The notes beneath the pieces are model-generated. The model saw nothing but the letters and a program-made list of their open reading frames with translations. It was not told the origin of the DNA and did not search any database. The translations under genes were made by a program, and so were the position numbers. Of a DNA stretch of 58,066 nt, positions 17,706 through 27,759 are shown one piece after another (position 1 is the first letter of the stretch; each line of letters starts with the position of its first letter). Source of the stretch: Acidobacteriota bacterium (GTDB lineage: Bacteria; Acidobacteriota; Blastocatellia; Pyrinomonadales; Pyrinomonadaceae); contig JAKOVX010000047.1 of assembly GCA_029781855.1 (NCBI GenBank), positions 1 to 58,066 on the forward strand, in the 5' to 3' direction.

Positions 17706-18813
17706 AGATCGGGGCTTCACGATCACGGAGCGGCCCGCCGTCTCGGTTCTTTAGAACACTCTGTATCTCGGCCAGTATCGAGAGAGCGATAGTTTCCGGC
17801 GAGTCGCCGCCGATGTCGAGTCCGGCCGGAGAACGAAGCCTAGCGAGTGATGTCTCGTCGAATTTTGGCCCGCCGGCCTGATGTTCGTCCAAAATTTGCT
17901 TCGTACGCAATTTAGGCCCGAGCGCACCGATGTAGAATGCCTTCGAGCTCAACGCGGACGGGATCATTGCCTTGTCTCGGTCATAATTGTGATTCATCAG
18001 CACGATCGCGGTTAGGCTGTCGGCGGCCATTTCGACGGTCTCGTCACGATCGAGCAGCGTCGCCTCGTTCACCTTTGGAAATCGTTCGCCGGTGACAAAC
18101 GCCGGCCTGTGGTCATAGACTCGCACCGCCCAGCCCAGGTCGTGCGCGAGTCCGGCGAGCGGAACGGCGTCGGCCCCAGCGCCGAAAATGAGCAGCAGAA
18201 CGGGCGGCCGGAGCGACTCAAAGACAAATTCGAGCGTTGCCTCACCCTCTTGGTAGCGAATGGTCTCGCTCCGCGACGTTGCCCCCGCGAACGTCAACAG
18301 ATCATCGTGGAGTTGCGGTACGGGCTTCAGCAGCGACCGTGAGCCGACGATCTCGAGGGCCGATTCCTCGACGATTATTCGCTGTCCGACCTCGACCTCG
18401 CTGTCGACGCCCGCATTGATCAAGGTCGCGATCTCGATATTGCGTCGATCGACATAGACCTTCTTGAGGGCAGCGATGATCTCGCTATCGGCATTTACGG
18501 TTTCCAGCAAGATACGGATCACGCCCCGGCAGCCCATGTTAAGCGAAAAGACGGAATTCTCGTCCGCGGTAGTATCGTAAGTGAAAACCTCGGCGCGGCC
18601 GGTTTCCAGCACTCTCTCCGCTCTCACCAACACATCAGCTTCGAGGCAGCCGCCGGAAACGGTACCGAAGGCCCCGCGATCCGCCGTGATCAGCATCCGG
18701 GCTCCGGGCAGCCGATAACCGGAGCCCTGTAGATCGACCACAGTCGCAAGTACTGCCCTTTCGCCGGCAATGAGCGTTGCGACGCGGGCGAGAATATCTC
18801 TGATCTCTTTCAT
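17692..18813 (-). CDS. XdhC/CoxI family molybdenum hydroxylase maturation factor
   Basis: Binds molybdenum cofactor and helps sulfurate and insert it into xanthine dehydrogenase-type enzymes. The N-terminal XdhC domain shows [20 protein letters not shown] and [13 protein letters not shown], the conserved Cys-containing GGCLE motif; a second Cys follows in [13 protein letters not shown]. The C-terminal Rossmann domain includes [20 protein letters not shown] and IGALGPKLR. 373 residues from the ATG at 18813. An upstream in-frame start at 18879 adds a basic stretch without family resemblance, so I did not use it. It lies 114 bp downstream of iorB and overlaps mocA, one operon with both. Confidence 0.9.
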   Translation of the reverse strand: MKEIRDILARVATLIAGERAVLATVVDLQGSGYRLPGARMLITADRGAFGTVSGGCLEADVLVRAERVLETGRAEVFTYDTTADENSVFSLNMGCRGVIRILLETVNADSEIIAALKKVYVDRRNIEIATLINAGVDSEVEVGQRIIVEESALEIVGSRSLLKPVPQLHDDLLTFAGATSRSETIRYQEGEATLEFVFESLRPPVLLLIFGAGADAVPLAGLAHDLGWAVRVYDHRPAFVTGERFPKVNEATLLDRDETVEMAADSLTAIVLMNHNYDRDKAMIPSALSSKAFYIGALGPKLRTKQILDEHQAGGPKFDETSLARLRSPAGLDIGGDSPETIALSILAEIQSVLKNRDGGPLRDREAPIYDHK

Positions 18814-18927
18814 GTGTTTAGGATCTAGGACGATCCGCTTTCGGCAGATCGGGAGCCGACGAACAAGACCGGAGACCAAGGTCTCCGGTCGATGTTCACG
18901 ATCGGCAACGGTCCATTCATGGTTCGC

Positions 18928-21108
18928 TTATGCTTTTTTCAAGTCGCCGGGACGGATCGGCAGGCTGCGAACACGTTTGCCGGTTGCGGCAAATATCGCG
19001 TTCACGACAGCCGGAGCGATCGGCGGCGTGCCGGGTTCGCCGACACCGCCGTGATTCTCCTTGCTCGGCAACAGGAATACCTCGACTTTCGGCATCTCGT
19101 TCATCCGGACCATTTTGTAATCCGGAAAGTTCTTCTGAACGACCTTGCCGTCCTTGATCGTGATCTCGCCGTACAACGCTGCTGTCAGGCCGAAGACGAC
19201 CGAGCCTTCCATTTGAGCGACGACCGTGTCGGGGTTGACGACCTGGCCGCAATCGGTTGCGACAACGACGCGGTCAACATTGACCTTGCCGTCCGCACCG
19301 ACCGTGACGTCCGCAACGTGGGCGACATAGCTGCCGAAACTTTCGGCGACCGCGATGCCCTGGCCCGAACCAGCGGGCATCTTCTTGCCCCAGCCGGCTT
19401 TCTCCGCTGCCAGCTTCAGCACGCCGGCATGCCGTGAGTTGGGTTCGAGCAGCGACAATCGGAATTCGAGCGGGTCCTTGCCCGCAGCCGCGGCAAGCTC
19501 GTCCATAAAGCACTCCACCGAAAACGCCGTGTGCGAGCTGCCGACCGAACGCCAGAATCCGACAGGGACGCCCGTGTCCACCCTGACCCAGTCACATTGA
19601 AAATTCGTGAAATTGTAGGGGAGTTCATTCGCCCCTTCGAAAGACGAGCTGTCGAGCTGGTCGTCCTTGAGAGTGAATCCAAACGCTTTCCCGGCACGGG
19701 CCATGATCGCGTCATTAACAACTCGATGATGCCAGAATACGGGTTTGCCGCCGGCGTCGATGCCGGCCGACATTTTGTTGTATGTGGCCGGTCGATACAT
19801 GTCGTTCTGGGTGTCGTCTTCGCGTGTCCAAACAACTTTGACTGGTTTTCCGGCAGCCTTAGAGAGCAGTGTCGCGTCGATCACATAGTCCATTTCAAAC
19901 CGACGTCCAAAACCGCCGCCGAGCAGCGTCGTATTGACCTTGACCTTATCGACCGGGACGCCGGCCGTCTTCGCGACTGTCGCCTGGACCAGCATCTGTG
20001 CCTGAACACCGCCCCAAACCTCGGCTCCGTCAGAGCGTACATCGGCCGTAAAATTGATCGGCTCCATCGTCGCGTGTGCCAGGAATGGTGCCCAATAGAC
20101 GGCATCGATGGTCTTTGCGGCCTTCGACTTTCCGGCGGCAACATCACCGATCTTCTTGGCTTCCAAACCCTTTTTATTATCGGCAGCATCGGCGAAGGAT
20201 TTGTAGATCGTTTCGCTGGATACATTAGCCATTGGCCCGTCGTCCCAGGTGACCTTTAGTGCCGTGCGGCCTTTTCGGGCGTTCCAGTAACTGTCGGCAA
20301 TGACGCCGACGCCATAACCGAGATCGACCACCTTCACGACGCCCTTGGTTGCCTTGGCGGCCGAATCGTCGACCGATTTGACCTTTCCGCCAATTACGGG
20401 CGACCGCAAGATCGTCGCGTAGAGCATTCCAGGGACCTTAACGTCGATGCCGAAGACGGCAGTGCCGTCGACCTTTGCAGGCGTGTCGAGGCGTTTGACG
20501 GCCTTGCCGATGTATTTGAAATCCTTTGCGTCCTTCAGCGTTGGATTGTCCGAGGGCGTGATCTTGGCCGCTGCCGCAAGCAACTCGCCGTAGGGAACAC
20601 TCTTGTTCGACGCCGAATGCAGTATTTTGCCGTTCTCGGCTTTGCAAGTGTCGGCTGCCACGCCCCAAGAGGCGGCCGCGGCTCCGATCAGCATTTCGCG
20701 GACCTGGGCCGAGGCTTTACGCAGCGGATTGAACAGACCGCGGACGCTCGAACTGCCGCCCGTGCCCTGCATACCCATCACCGGATTAATGAAAGCCTTG
20801 TTGGCAGGAGCCTGCTCATAGCCGACATTTGCCCAGTCGACCTCGAGTTCGTCGGCGACGATCATAGGCAAACTGGTCAAAACGCCCTGGCCCATTTCCG
20901 ACTGGCCGACGACGACCGTGACTTTGCCATTCGTTGTGATCTTGATAAAAGCGTTCGGGCTGAAATCAGCGTCCGGTTCTGCCGAAAATCCAAACCGATC
21001 CTCAGCTCGCGAGGCCATAGGCAAATTGATGCCTACGAGCAACGCTCCACCGGCGACGATGGAAGCCTTGAGGAATGAGCGTCTGTCTAATTCGTTGTTG
21101 CTTTTCAT
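18928..21108 (-). CDS. IorB-type molybdopterin-binding hydroxylase large subunit, Tat-exported
   Basis: Catalytic subunit of a two-subunit molybdenum hydroxylase of the isoquinoline 1-oxidoreductase / membrane-bound aldehyde dehydrogenase group. It starts with a twin-arginine signal ([20 protein letters not shown]), so it acts outside the cytoplasm. Mo-cofactor contacts include [39 protein letters not shown] and the late [20 protein letters not shown], whose Glu is the catalytic base. 726 residues, typical length. I took the ATG at 21108 because GGAGGT lies 8 bases upstream; an upstream in-frame ATG at 21123 overlaps iorA. There is one base between the iorA stop and this ATG. The substrate (aldehyde or N-heterocycle) is not predictable. 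Confidence 0.92.
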   Translation of the reverse strand: MKSNNELDRRSFLKASIVAGGALLVGINLPMASRAEDRFGFSAEPDADFSPNAFIKITTNGKVTVVVGQSEMGQGVLTSLPMIVADELEVDWANVGYEQAPANKAFINPVMGMQGTGGSSSVRGLFNPLRKASAQVREMLIGAAAASWGVAADTCKAENGKILHSASNKSVPYGELLAAAAKITPSDNPTLKDAKDFKYIGKAVKRLDTPAKVDGTAVFGIDVKVPGMLYATILRSPVIGGKVKSVDDSAAKATKGVVKVVDLGYGVGVIADSYWNARKGRTALKVTWDDGPMANVSSETIYKSFADAADNKKGLEAKKIGDVAAGKSKAAKTIDAVYWAPFLAHATMEPINFTADVRSDGAEVWGGVQAQMLVQATVAKTAGVPVDKVKVNTTLLGGGFGRRFEMDYVIDATLLSKAAGKPVKVVWTREDDTQNDMYRPATYNKMSAGIDAGGKPVFWHHRVVNDAIMARAGKAFGFTLKDDQLDSSSFEGANELPYNFTNFQCDWVRVDTGVPVGFWRSVGSSHTAFSVECFMDELAAAAGKDPLEFRLSLLEPNSRHAGVLKLAAEKAGWGKKMPAGSGQGIAVAESFGSYVAHVADVTVGADGKVNVDRVVVATDCGQVVNPDTVVAQMEGSVVFGLTAALYGEITIKDGKVVQKNFPDYKMVRMNEMPKVEVFLLPSKENHGGVGEPGTPPIAPAVVNAIFAATGKRVRSLPIRPGDLKKA

Positions 21109-21109
21109 C

Positions 21110-21568
21110 TCATTTACCTCCATTAGCGGCGGCCTGTTTGATCGCCTCTCTGATACGGCTGTAGGTACCGCAGCGGCAGATAATGCCGGACATTGCGGCG
21201 TCGATGTCGGCGTCGGTTGGTTTCGGCTTCTGTTTCAGCAAACCTGCTGCGGCCATGATCTGTCCGGACTGGCAATAACCGCACTGCGGCGCGTCCTCGG
21301 CGATCCATGCTTTTTGCAGCGGATGGCTCGAATCCGGCGACAGCCCCTCGATGGTCGTAACTTCCTTTCCGACTACCGAACTGAGCGGTGTAATGCAGGA
21401 CCTTCGAGGCGATCCGTCCACGTGCACTGTGCAGGCACCGCACTGAGCGATGCCGCAGCCAAATTTCGTACCCGTGAGACCAAGTTCGTCACGGAGCACC
21501 CACAGCATCGGAGTGCTCGGGTCCGCATAGGTCTCATACTGTTTATTGTTGACACTGATCTTTGTCAT
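21110..21568 (-). CDS. IorA-type [2Fe-2S] electron-transfer subunit
   Basis: Small iron-sulfur subunit that passes electrons from the molybdenum site of IorB to a cytochrome or quinone acceptor. Two [2Fe-2S] clusters are bound: the ferredoxin-type Cys set in [17 protein letters not shown] with a later ligand position at RSCITPL, and the four-helix set in [11 protein letters not shown] and [10 protein letters not shown]. It has 152 residues, and it has no Tat signal of its own, as is usual where the partner carries the signal. A strong ribosome binding site (GAGGAG) precedes the ATG. First gene of iorA-iorB-xdhC-mocA. Confidence 0.93.
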   Translation of the reverse strand: MTKISVNNKQYETYADPSTPMLWVLRDELGLTGTKFGCGIAQCGACTVHVDGSPRRSCITPLSSVVGKEVTTIEGLSPDSSHPLQKAWIAEDAPQCGYCQSGQIMAAAGLLKQKPKPTDADIDAAMSGIICRCGTYSRIREAIKQAAANGGK

Positions 21569-21840
21569 CGGGATCTCCTCACAATTGTGCGAAACAAAAA
21601 AATCAATTACCGGTCGAATTGTTTATAAGAATTGGCACGTATTATAACACGGGCAAAACGGAATTCGATACCGATGCGGCAAAGTTCGACCGGAAAAGAC
21701 ATTGGCTCAGAAACGACACGGGAACACAAGCTGAACGAAACAACATTCCGCACCAAAAGCAACCAAAATAAAATCTCGCGGCATCACACAGGCAGTTCTC
21801 ATAACGGCAAACAATTTAACGTAAGTTTGAGGTAACTCTA

Positions 21841-24800
21841 ATGCGTCTGAGGTTTTTACCTTTTTTCGTCGCACTCTTACTGTGCGCATTTTCCGCTTCC
21901 GCCCAAACCGTCGACGAATCCCGGTCGAGCGTGTCGATCGAGGATAACTTCGCTGTTTTGAGGCTGGCCGTGTCCGCCGGAAACGATCAAAAGACCATGC
22001 CGGTGTCGATCGAACTGCTGGACACCTTTGGACGAGTGAGCTCCCGTTCCCCGTTGCGCTCGGTCGCAGTCAGGAGCGGCGAGCAAGTGCTCGAATTTCG
22101 GTTGCCGGTGGAGAACAATCTCTCCGCAAAGTCCGACAACATCGCATGGTATCGTGTGCGTTACTCGCTCGGGTCGGCGTCCGGCATCATGTCTCTCTCG
22201 CAACTGATCCGGGACCTGTTTGAACTACGGATAATAGCAGGCGAGTATCTCTTCAGCGGGACGACATATCGGGTGCGGGTGCGGGCTATCCAGCCATTTA
22301 CCGGCGAACCAGGTCCGGGCGTTCATGTCGCGGCGAATATTAAGTTTGATCTCGCCGGCGAGACGGAGCGCAAGTTGATCCTGAATGGCGCTGGCGTCAC
22401 CGATCGTGACGGTTTCGCGACCTTGGACTTCACCATACCGGTTGAGGCAAAGCTCGACGATGACGGCACCATAAGCGTCGTTGGCCGTAAGAATGGATTG
22501 ACGCGAGAAGCGGAAGAGGAACTTCGGAGTGTCAAAGACGATATACGGTTCCTGTCCCTGACCGATAAACCGATCTATCAACCCGAGCAGCAGCTCAACG
22601 TACGCGGCATCCTGATGAAAGGCAGCGAAGCCAAAACCGTACTCTCCGATGCCGAACTCGAATTTCGAATTACCGACGAAGATGACACTGTCCTCTACCG
22701 CGAAAAGGTGCGGACCTCATCTTTCGGGATCGCATCGATCAGCTGGCAGGTTCCGGCAGCCGCAAAGCTTGGCTATTACCGTATCGAGGTCCGCGATGGA
22801 TCCGGCGATGAGATCGGTGGTGTGAGGGTTAAGGTGTCGAGATACGATCTGCCGAACTTTGCCGTTCAGGCAAAGCCCGACAAACCATATTATCTTCCCA
22901 CGGATAAAGAGGCGAGCGTCGCGATCAATGCCGATTATCTGTTCGGAAAGCCGGTAGAGAAAGGGAAAGTGCGCATCGTTGAGGAGACGAGCAGGGACTG
23001 GAACTGGAAGGAGCAGAAATATGACATCAATGAAGGCCAGGTCCGCGAGGGCGAGACGGACGCGAGCGGCCGGTTCACCGCGAAATTCGATCTTGCCGAA
23101 TTTCACACCGATCTGAAAGACAATGAGTGGAGAAAATACGAAGACATTCATTTCGCAGCGTATTTTACCGACCTGTCGACCAACCGGACCGAGCAACGCC
23201 GGTTCGACGTTCGGGTCACCAAGGAGCCGATCCACGTGTACATCCTGGGAGCGGACCGGGACCAGAATCCGGAGCTCCCGGTTACTGTGTATTTCTCGAC
23301 ATTTTATGCAGATGGAACGGCGGCGAACTGCGACGTAGACGTAAAAGCCAGTGTCGAGGACAAGGAAAAATTCCGGACGATCGGCCACGTCACCACAAAT
23401 GAATATGGTGTCGGAAAGCTAACTATGATGCGTCCGAAGATCGGCGATCCGGATGACAACCTGGATATCGGGGTGGTAGCACGAGACCGGATGGGCCGTC
23501 GAGGAACGGCCAAGGAAACCGTCGATTTTGACGAAGACGAGAATGAGATCCAGGTCACGACCGACAAGTCGATCTACAAACCCGGAGAGACGATGGATGT
23601 GTCGGTAGCTGCGACAAAGAAAAGCGGCCCGGTCTACATCGACGTCGTCAGCGGCTGGTCGGTCGTCGTTTCGAGGTTTGCGGTTCTGAAGGGCGGCAAG
23701 GCCAGACTCCAGATACCCTATAAGGAGACTTTCAAGGGCGAGTTGAAAGTTGCCGCATTCGCCGAGCTCGACGACGAAGAAAAGATGATCTCCGCAAGCC
23801 GACGCGTGATATTTCCCGCCCGACAGGGGATCGCGGTTGACGCCAGCTTCGACAAAGCCGTTTACAAGCCCGGCGAGGATGCGACGGTCAGGTACAGCGT
23901 AGTTGATTCCATCGGCCGCTCGATAGCGAGTGCACTTGGGATCATCGTGATCGACCGTGCAGTTGAAGAAAGGGCCCGCACAGACGCGGAATTTGGCGGA
24001 TATTGGCGCGACTATTTTGGCTGGATAGGCTACGGCGACGGGATCGGAAAGATCAACGTCAAGGACCTGAACGAACTCGACATCACTAAGCCGATCAGCG
24101 ACGAATTGCAACTCACCAGCGAAGTGATCCTCCGCGACAGCTATTACGATCCGAAGATATTTCACAGCGACAGCTATTACGACGAGGCAATGTCGATATT
24201 CGGCAATGCAATCTCGGCCCAATTCAGGCCAGTCGATGATGCACTGAACAAAACCTATAAGAACGAGAATTACGAACATCCGATCGATGACGCCAGCCTG
24301 AACGCGATCCTTACCCGACGGAACGAAGACTTTCGAAAACTTCGGGACCCGTGGGGAAATGCCTACCGCGCAAAATTCAAAGTGGAAAAGACGCGAGACA
24401 TCTTCTCCGCAATTTCTGCCGGGCCGGATAAGCAGTTTGACACCAAGGATGATTTTACAGCGTTTACGGCCGGTTTCGAGTATTTCACGCCGATCGGCAA
24501 GGCGATCGACACCGCGGTAAACAACTACCATTCCCGCACAGGGGGTTTTGTTCGCGATGAAAAGACGCTGCTCAACGAACTCGGATCGCCATCGCTCATC
24601 GACCGATTCGGCCGGCCGTACCGGTTGTTTTTCGAAACGGCGGGCCGAAATTATCGAATACGGGTTCACTGTGTCGGTAAGGACGGCAAACTCGAAAAAT
24701 ATGATTGGGCCGGCGACGACTTCGATGTTTGGACGAACAGCATCGACTATTTCGCAAGCACCGAAGGCAAGATCACTGCAATTCAGCAAAAGTTGACCAC

Positions 24801-27717
24801 GGCACCGAAGAATGAGGCCGAGTTTCGCACTTCGCTTATTGAAGGAGGCCTCGACCTCAACAACCTTCGCGATGGCTGGGGCAGGCCGTACTACGTGATC
24901 GTCGAAAAGCGTTCACGTTACTGGGACAGGGTCACGATCGAGTCGGTCCAGAACTACGGTGACGAGAAAAAGACCGACCGCACTATTTTCACGCCGGTTA
25001 CCCAGGAGACAATTCAATTCAGGATCCGCAGCGCGGGCGAAGACGGCCGGACGGGAACCTACGATGATCTCACCATGATGCAGATCGTCCATGTCCTGTC
25101 CGAGCAAACCAAAGACGACGTTAAACCGGTGCCGGTCATTAAGCCGGCCGCATTTCATCGTGACGGCTACGGCTCGATCAGCGGCACGATCACCGATCCG
25201 AACGGTGCGATCATTGCCGGAGCGACAGTCACCGCGACTAACGGGACCTCAGGCGTGAGTCGTTCGACCGCGTCTGGTGATAAGGGCAACTACCTGATAG
25301 GAAACCTTCCAGCCGGGACATATTCAGTAAAGGTGTCATCGCCGAATTTCAAGGACTCTGTGATGAGCAGCGTTCCGGTAAACGCGGGTGGAATCACAAC
25401 AGCGGATTTCAGGCTCGAGGTCGGGGCCACCAGTAGTGTGGTCGAGGTAACTGGCGAAGCGCAAGCGATGCAAACGGATGCATCGAGTTCAAAGCTAAGC
25501 ACAACGGTAACAAAAACGACGATCGACGCGTTGCCGAAAGGGAAAGCGTTTTCTGCTCTTTTGAAACTCCGCCCTAATACGTCGGCAACCGACCAAGAGA
25601 GTTCAACGCCGCGGCTGCGTGAGTATTTTCCGGAAACTTTGGTCTGGCAGCCCGAGTTGGTGACCGGCGCGGACGGCAAGGCGGAGCTCAAGTTCAAGAT
25701 GGCCGACAATATCACGACCTGGAAGATGTACACCATCGCTTCGACCCGCGACGGCAAGGTCGGGGTCGCTGAGAAAGAGGTCACCGCGTTTCAGGCGTTT
25801 TTCGCGGACCTCGACCCACCCAAGTTCCTGACCGAGGGCGATGAGATATTTCTCCCGACACAGATAAGAAACTACACCGATAAGAGACAAAAGGTCGATG
25901 TGACGATGGACCGCGCCGAATGGTTTTCGATGCTGACGCCTGAGAAACAACAGATCGAGGTTGATTCGAACGCGTCGAAGAATGCCGTGTTCGGTTTTAA
26001 GGCCGTGATGCCGATCAAGGCCGGAAAACAGCGCGTGACAGCGATCGCCGAAGCCGACTCCGACGCGATCGAAAAACCGGTGACGGTCAGGCCGGACGGG
26101 CAGGAGATAGTGCGGACGGATTCACGATTCGCGACGGGAACGCAGCGGATGAGTCTTACCTTCCCGGCAAATGCGCTGCCGCATACGCAGAGGGAGGAAT
26201 TGAAGATATTCCCGAATCTCTATTCGCACATTGCCGACTCGGTCGAGGGACTGCTTCACCGTCCATATGGCTGCGGCGAGCAGACGATCTCGTCCACGTA
26301 CCCGAACCTGATGATCCTGAAATTCGTCAAGCCCGAGTCAGCGATCGCAAGGAAGGCGCGCACCTTTCTTCAAAAGGGATACGAACGCCTGCTCGGCTAT
26401 CAGATCGCCGACGGCGGATTTACTTACTGGGGAGGGAAAGACAAGTCGAATATCGCGCTCACGGCGTACGCGATCCGTTTCCTGACCGACGCGGGTTCGC
26501 AGATCGTGGTAGATGACGACGTCATCAAGCGCGCGTCCGATTGGCTTATTGGTCAGCAACGGGCCGACGGCAGCTGGTCGGAACGTTACGTCTGGGAAAA
26601 ACAAGAAGACCTGAACCGCACAAAAATGCTCACAACCTACATCGCCCGCTCACTCGCGATGAACAAGGGTTCCGACAAGAACGCCCTCAACAGGGCCCTC
26701 GAATATCTTCGGAAACGAAACGGTGAGATCGACGAACCTTATTCGCTCGCGTTGTACGGGCTCGCCTCGCTCGACGCCGGCGATCTCGGCGCGGCCGAGG
26801 CCGTGGCCAAACGTCTTGAGGGTTTGGCGATCGGTGAGGGCGACGGCGTCTATTGGAAACTCGAGACCAACACGCCTTTCTACGGCTGGGGAACTGCCGG
26901 ACGCATCGAGACGACGGCGCTCGTGACGAATTTGCTCATCCGCATCTCAAGATCCGCTTCGTCACCGGAAAGGGAGCAGTTGATCGGCAAGGGCACGATC
27001 TTTCTGCTCAAAAACAAAGACCGTTACGGCGTCTGGTACTCGACACAGACGACGATAAACGTCCTCGACGCATTTCTGGTGGCGATCGGCAACGAAAAAA
27101 CGACAGCGGCTCAGCAGATCAACATATCGCTCAACGGCAGACCGCTTTCCGCGATCGACGTCCCCGCTGACCGTATCGAGCCCGTCGTGATCGACTTGAC
27201 GGATAAGATCGATCCCGCGGAAAACACGATCGAGATCAGCGGCACTTCGACTTCCCCGATGATGTCGCAAACGGTGGCGACGCACTATATCGATTGGAAA
27301 GATGCTGATGTTTCCGGCCGGACCGTCAACCGGTCGCGGGCCCTCAAGCTCGATTACCAGTGCGATAAGACGTCGGCGGCGATAATGCAGGAGGTCACTT
27401 GCTCGGTCCGGGCTGAACGCGTCGGTTTCCAGGGTTACGGAATGCTGCTCGCCGAGATCGGAACGCCTCCGGGTGCGGACGTCAGCCGAGAATCGCTTGA
27501 AAAGGCGATCGAGTCAGACTGGAGCATCAGCCGCTACGATATTTTACCCGATAGGATCGTCGTCTACATGTGGTCTAAGGCCGGCGGGACGAGATTTAAT
27601 TTTAGGTTCAAGCCCCGTTATGCTATCAACGCGCAGACGCCGTCATCGATCGTTTACGACTATTACAATCCGGAGGCTCAGGCAGTTGCCGCACCGCTGC
27701 GATTTGTAGTGCGGTAG
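21841..27717 (+). CDS. Giant alpha-2-macroglobulin family protein with inserted domains
   Basis: A 1958-residue secreted or periplasmic protease-trapping protein. A signal peptide (MRLRFLPFFVALLLCAFSAS) is followed by macroglobulin-like beta domains (LTDKPIYQPEQQLNVRG). From about residue 834 to 1084 there is an insertion with three repeats around DPWGNAYRAKF, DRFGRPYRLFF and DGWGRPYYVIV, each followed by a Gly-Asp-rich segment; this resembles the C-terminal calcium-binding part of type II secretion pseudopilins. Next comes a carboxypeptidase-regulatory-like domain (SISGTITDPNGAIIAGATVT) running into a short TonB-plug-like piece (about 1108-1250). The alpha-2-macroglobulin core follows, with an intact thioester motif GCGEQ (Cys about 1478) and the thioester-domain helices (GGFTYWGGKDKSNIALTAYA). 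No penicillin-binding protein 1C gene, its usual bacterial partner, is beside it. GAGGT gives the ribosome binding site. Confidence 0.92.
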   Translation: MRLRFLPFFVALLLCAFSASAQTVDESRSSVSIEDNFAVLRLAVSAGNDQKTMPVSIELLDTFGRVSSRSPLRSVAVRSGEQVLEFRLPVENNLSAKSDNIAWYRVRYSLGSASGIMSLSQLIRDLFELRIIAGEYLFSGTTYRVRVRAIQPFTGEPGPGVHVAANIKFDLAGETERKLILNGAGVTDRDGFATLDFTIPVEAKLDDDGTISVVGRKNGLTREAEEELRSVKDDIRFLSLTDKPIYQPEQQLNVRGILMKGSEAKTVLSDAELEFRITDEDDTVLYREKVRTSSFGIASISWQVPAAAKLGYYRIEVRDGSGDEIGGVRVKVSRYDLPNFAVQAKPDKPYYLPTDKEASVAINADYLFGKPVEKGKVRIVEETSRDWNWKEQKYDINEGQVREGETDASGRFTAKFDLAEFHTDLKDNEWRKYEDIHFAAYFTDLSTNRTEQRRFDVRVTKEPIHVYILGADRDQNPELPVTVYFSTFYADGTAANCDVDVKASVEDKEKFRTIGHVTTNEYGVGKLTMMRPKIGDPDDNLDIGVVARDRMGRRGTAKETVDFDEDENEIQVTTDKSIYKPGETMDVSVAATKKSGPVYIDVVSGWSVVVSRFAVLKGGKARLQIPYKETFKGELKVAAFAELDDEEKMISASRRVIFPARQGIAVDASFDKAVYKPGEDATVRYSVVDSIGRSIASALGIIVIDRAVEERARTDAEFGGYWRDYFGWIGYGDGIGKINVKDLNELDITKPISDELQLTSEVILRDSYYDPKIFHSDSYYDEAMSIFGNAISAQFRPVDDALNKTYKNENYEHPIDDASLNAILTRRNEDFRKLRDPWGNAYRAKFKVEKTRDIFSAISAGPDKQFDTKDDFTAFTAGFEYFTPIGKAIDTAVNNYHSRTGGFVRDEKTLLNELGSPSLIDRFGRPYRLFFETAGRNYRIRVHCVGKDGKLEKYDWAGDDFDVWTNSIDYFASTEGKITAIQQKLTTAPKNEAEFRTSLIEGGLDLNNLRDGWGRPYYVIVEKRSRYWDRVTIESVQNYGDEKKTDRTIFTPVTQETIQFRIRSAGEDGRTGTYDDLTMMQIVHVLSEQTKDDVKPVPVIKPAAFHRDGYGSISGTITDPNGAIIAGATVTATNGTSGVSRSTASGDKGNYLIGNLPAGTYSVKVSSPNFKDSVMSSVPVNAGGITTADFRLEVGATSSVVEVTGEAQAMQTDASSSKLSTTVTKTTIDALPKGKAFSALLKLRPNTSATDQESSTPRLREYFPETLVWQPELVTGADGKAELKFKMADNITTWKMYTIASTRDGKVGVAEKEVTAFQAFFADLDPPKFLTEGDEIFLPTQIRNYTDKRQKVDVTMDRAEWFSMLTPEKQQIEVDSNASKNAVFGFKAVMPIKAGKQRVTAIAEADSDAIEKPVTVRPDGQEIVRTDSRFATGTQRMSLTFPANALPHTQREELKIFPNLYSHIADSVEGLLHRPYGCGEQTISSTYPNLMILKFVKPESAIARKARTFLQKGYERLLGYQIADGGFTYWGGKDKSNIALTAYAIRFLTDAGSQIVVDDDVIKRASDWLIGQQRADGSWSERYVWEKQEDLNRTKMLTTYIARSLAMNKGSDKNALNRALEYLRKRNGEIDEPYSLALYGLASLDAGDLGAAEAVAKRLEGLAIGEGDGVYWKLETNTPFYGWGTAGRIETTALVTNLLIRISRSASSPEREQLIGKGTIFLLKNKDRYGVWYSTQTTINVLDAFLVAIGNEKTTAAQQINISLNGRPLSAIDVPADRIEPVVIDLTDKIDPAENTIEISGTSTSPMMSQTVATHYIDWKDADVSGRTVNRSRALKLDYQCDKTSAAIMQEVTCSVRAERVGFQGYGMLLAEIGTPPGADVSRESLEKAIESDWSISRYDILPDRIVVYMWSKAGGTRFNFRFKPRYAINAQTPSSIVYDYYNPEAQAVAAPLRFVVR

Positions 27718-27759
27718 GGGAACGACGACCGACTAACGGCCGCTGGCGTTCTGCCCTAC

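Noticed and set aside
18814..18879. Upstream start for xdhC
   Set aside because: The extra 22 residues are basic and unlike the family; the ATG at 18813 begins the conserved sequence.
27714..27759. GTAGGG / CCCTAC stem between the macroglobulin and paoC genes as a terminator
   Set aside because: The pairing is short with a large loop and no T-run on either strand.
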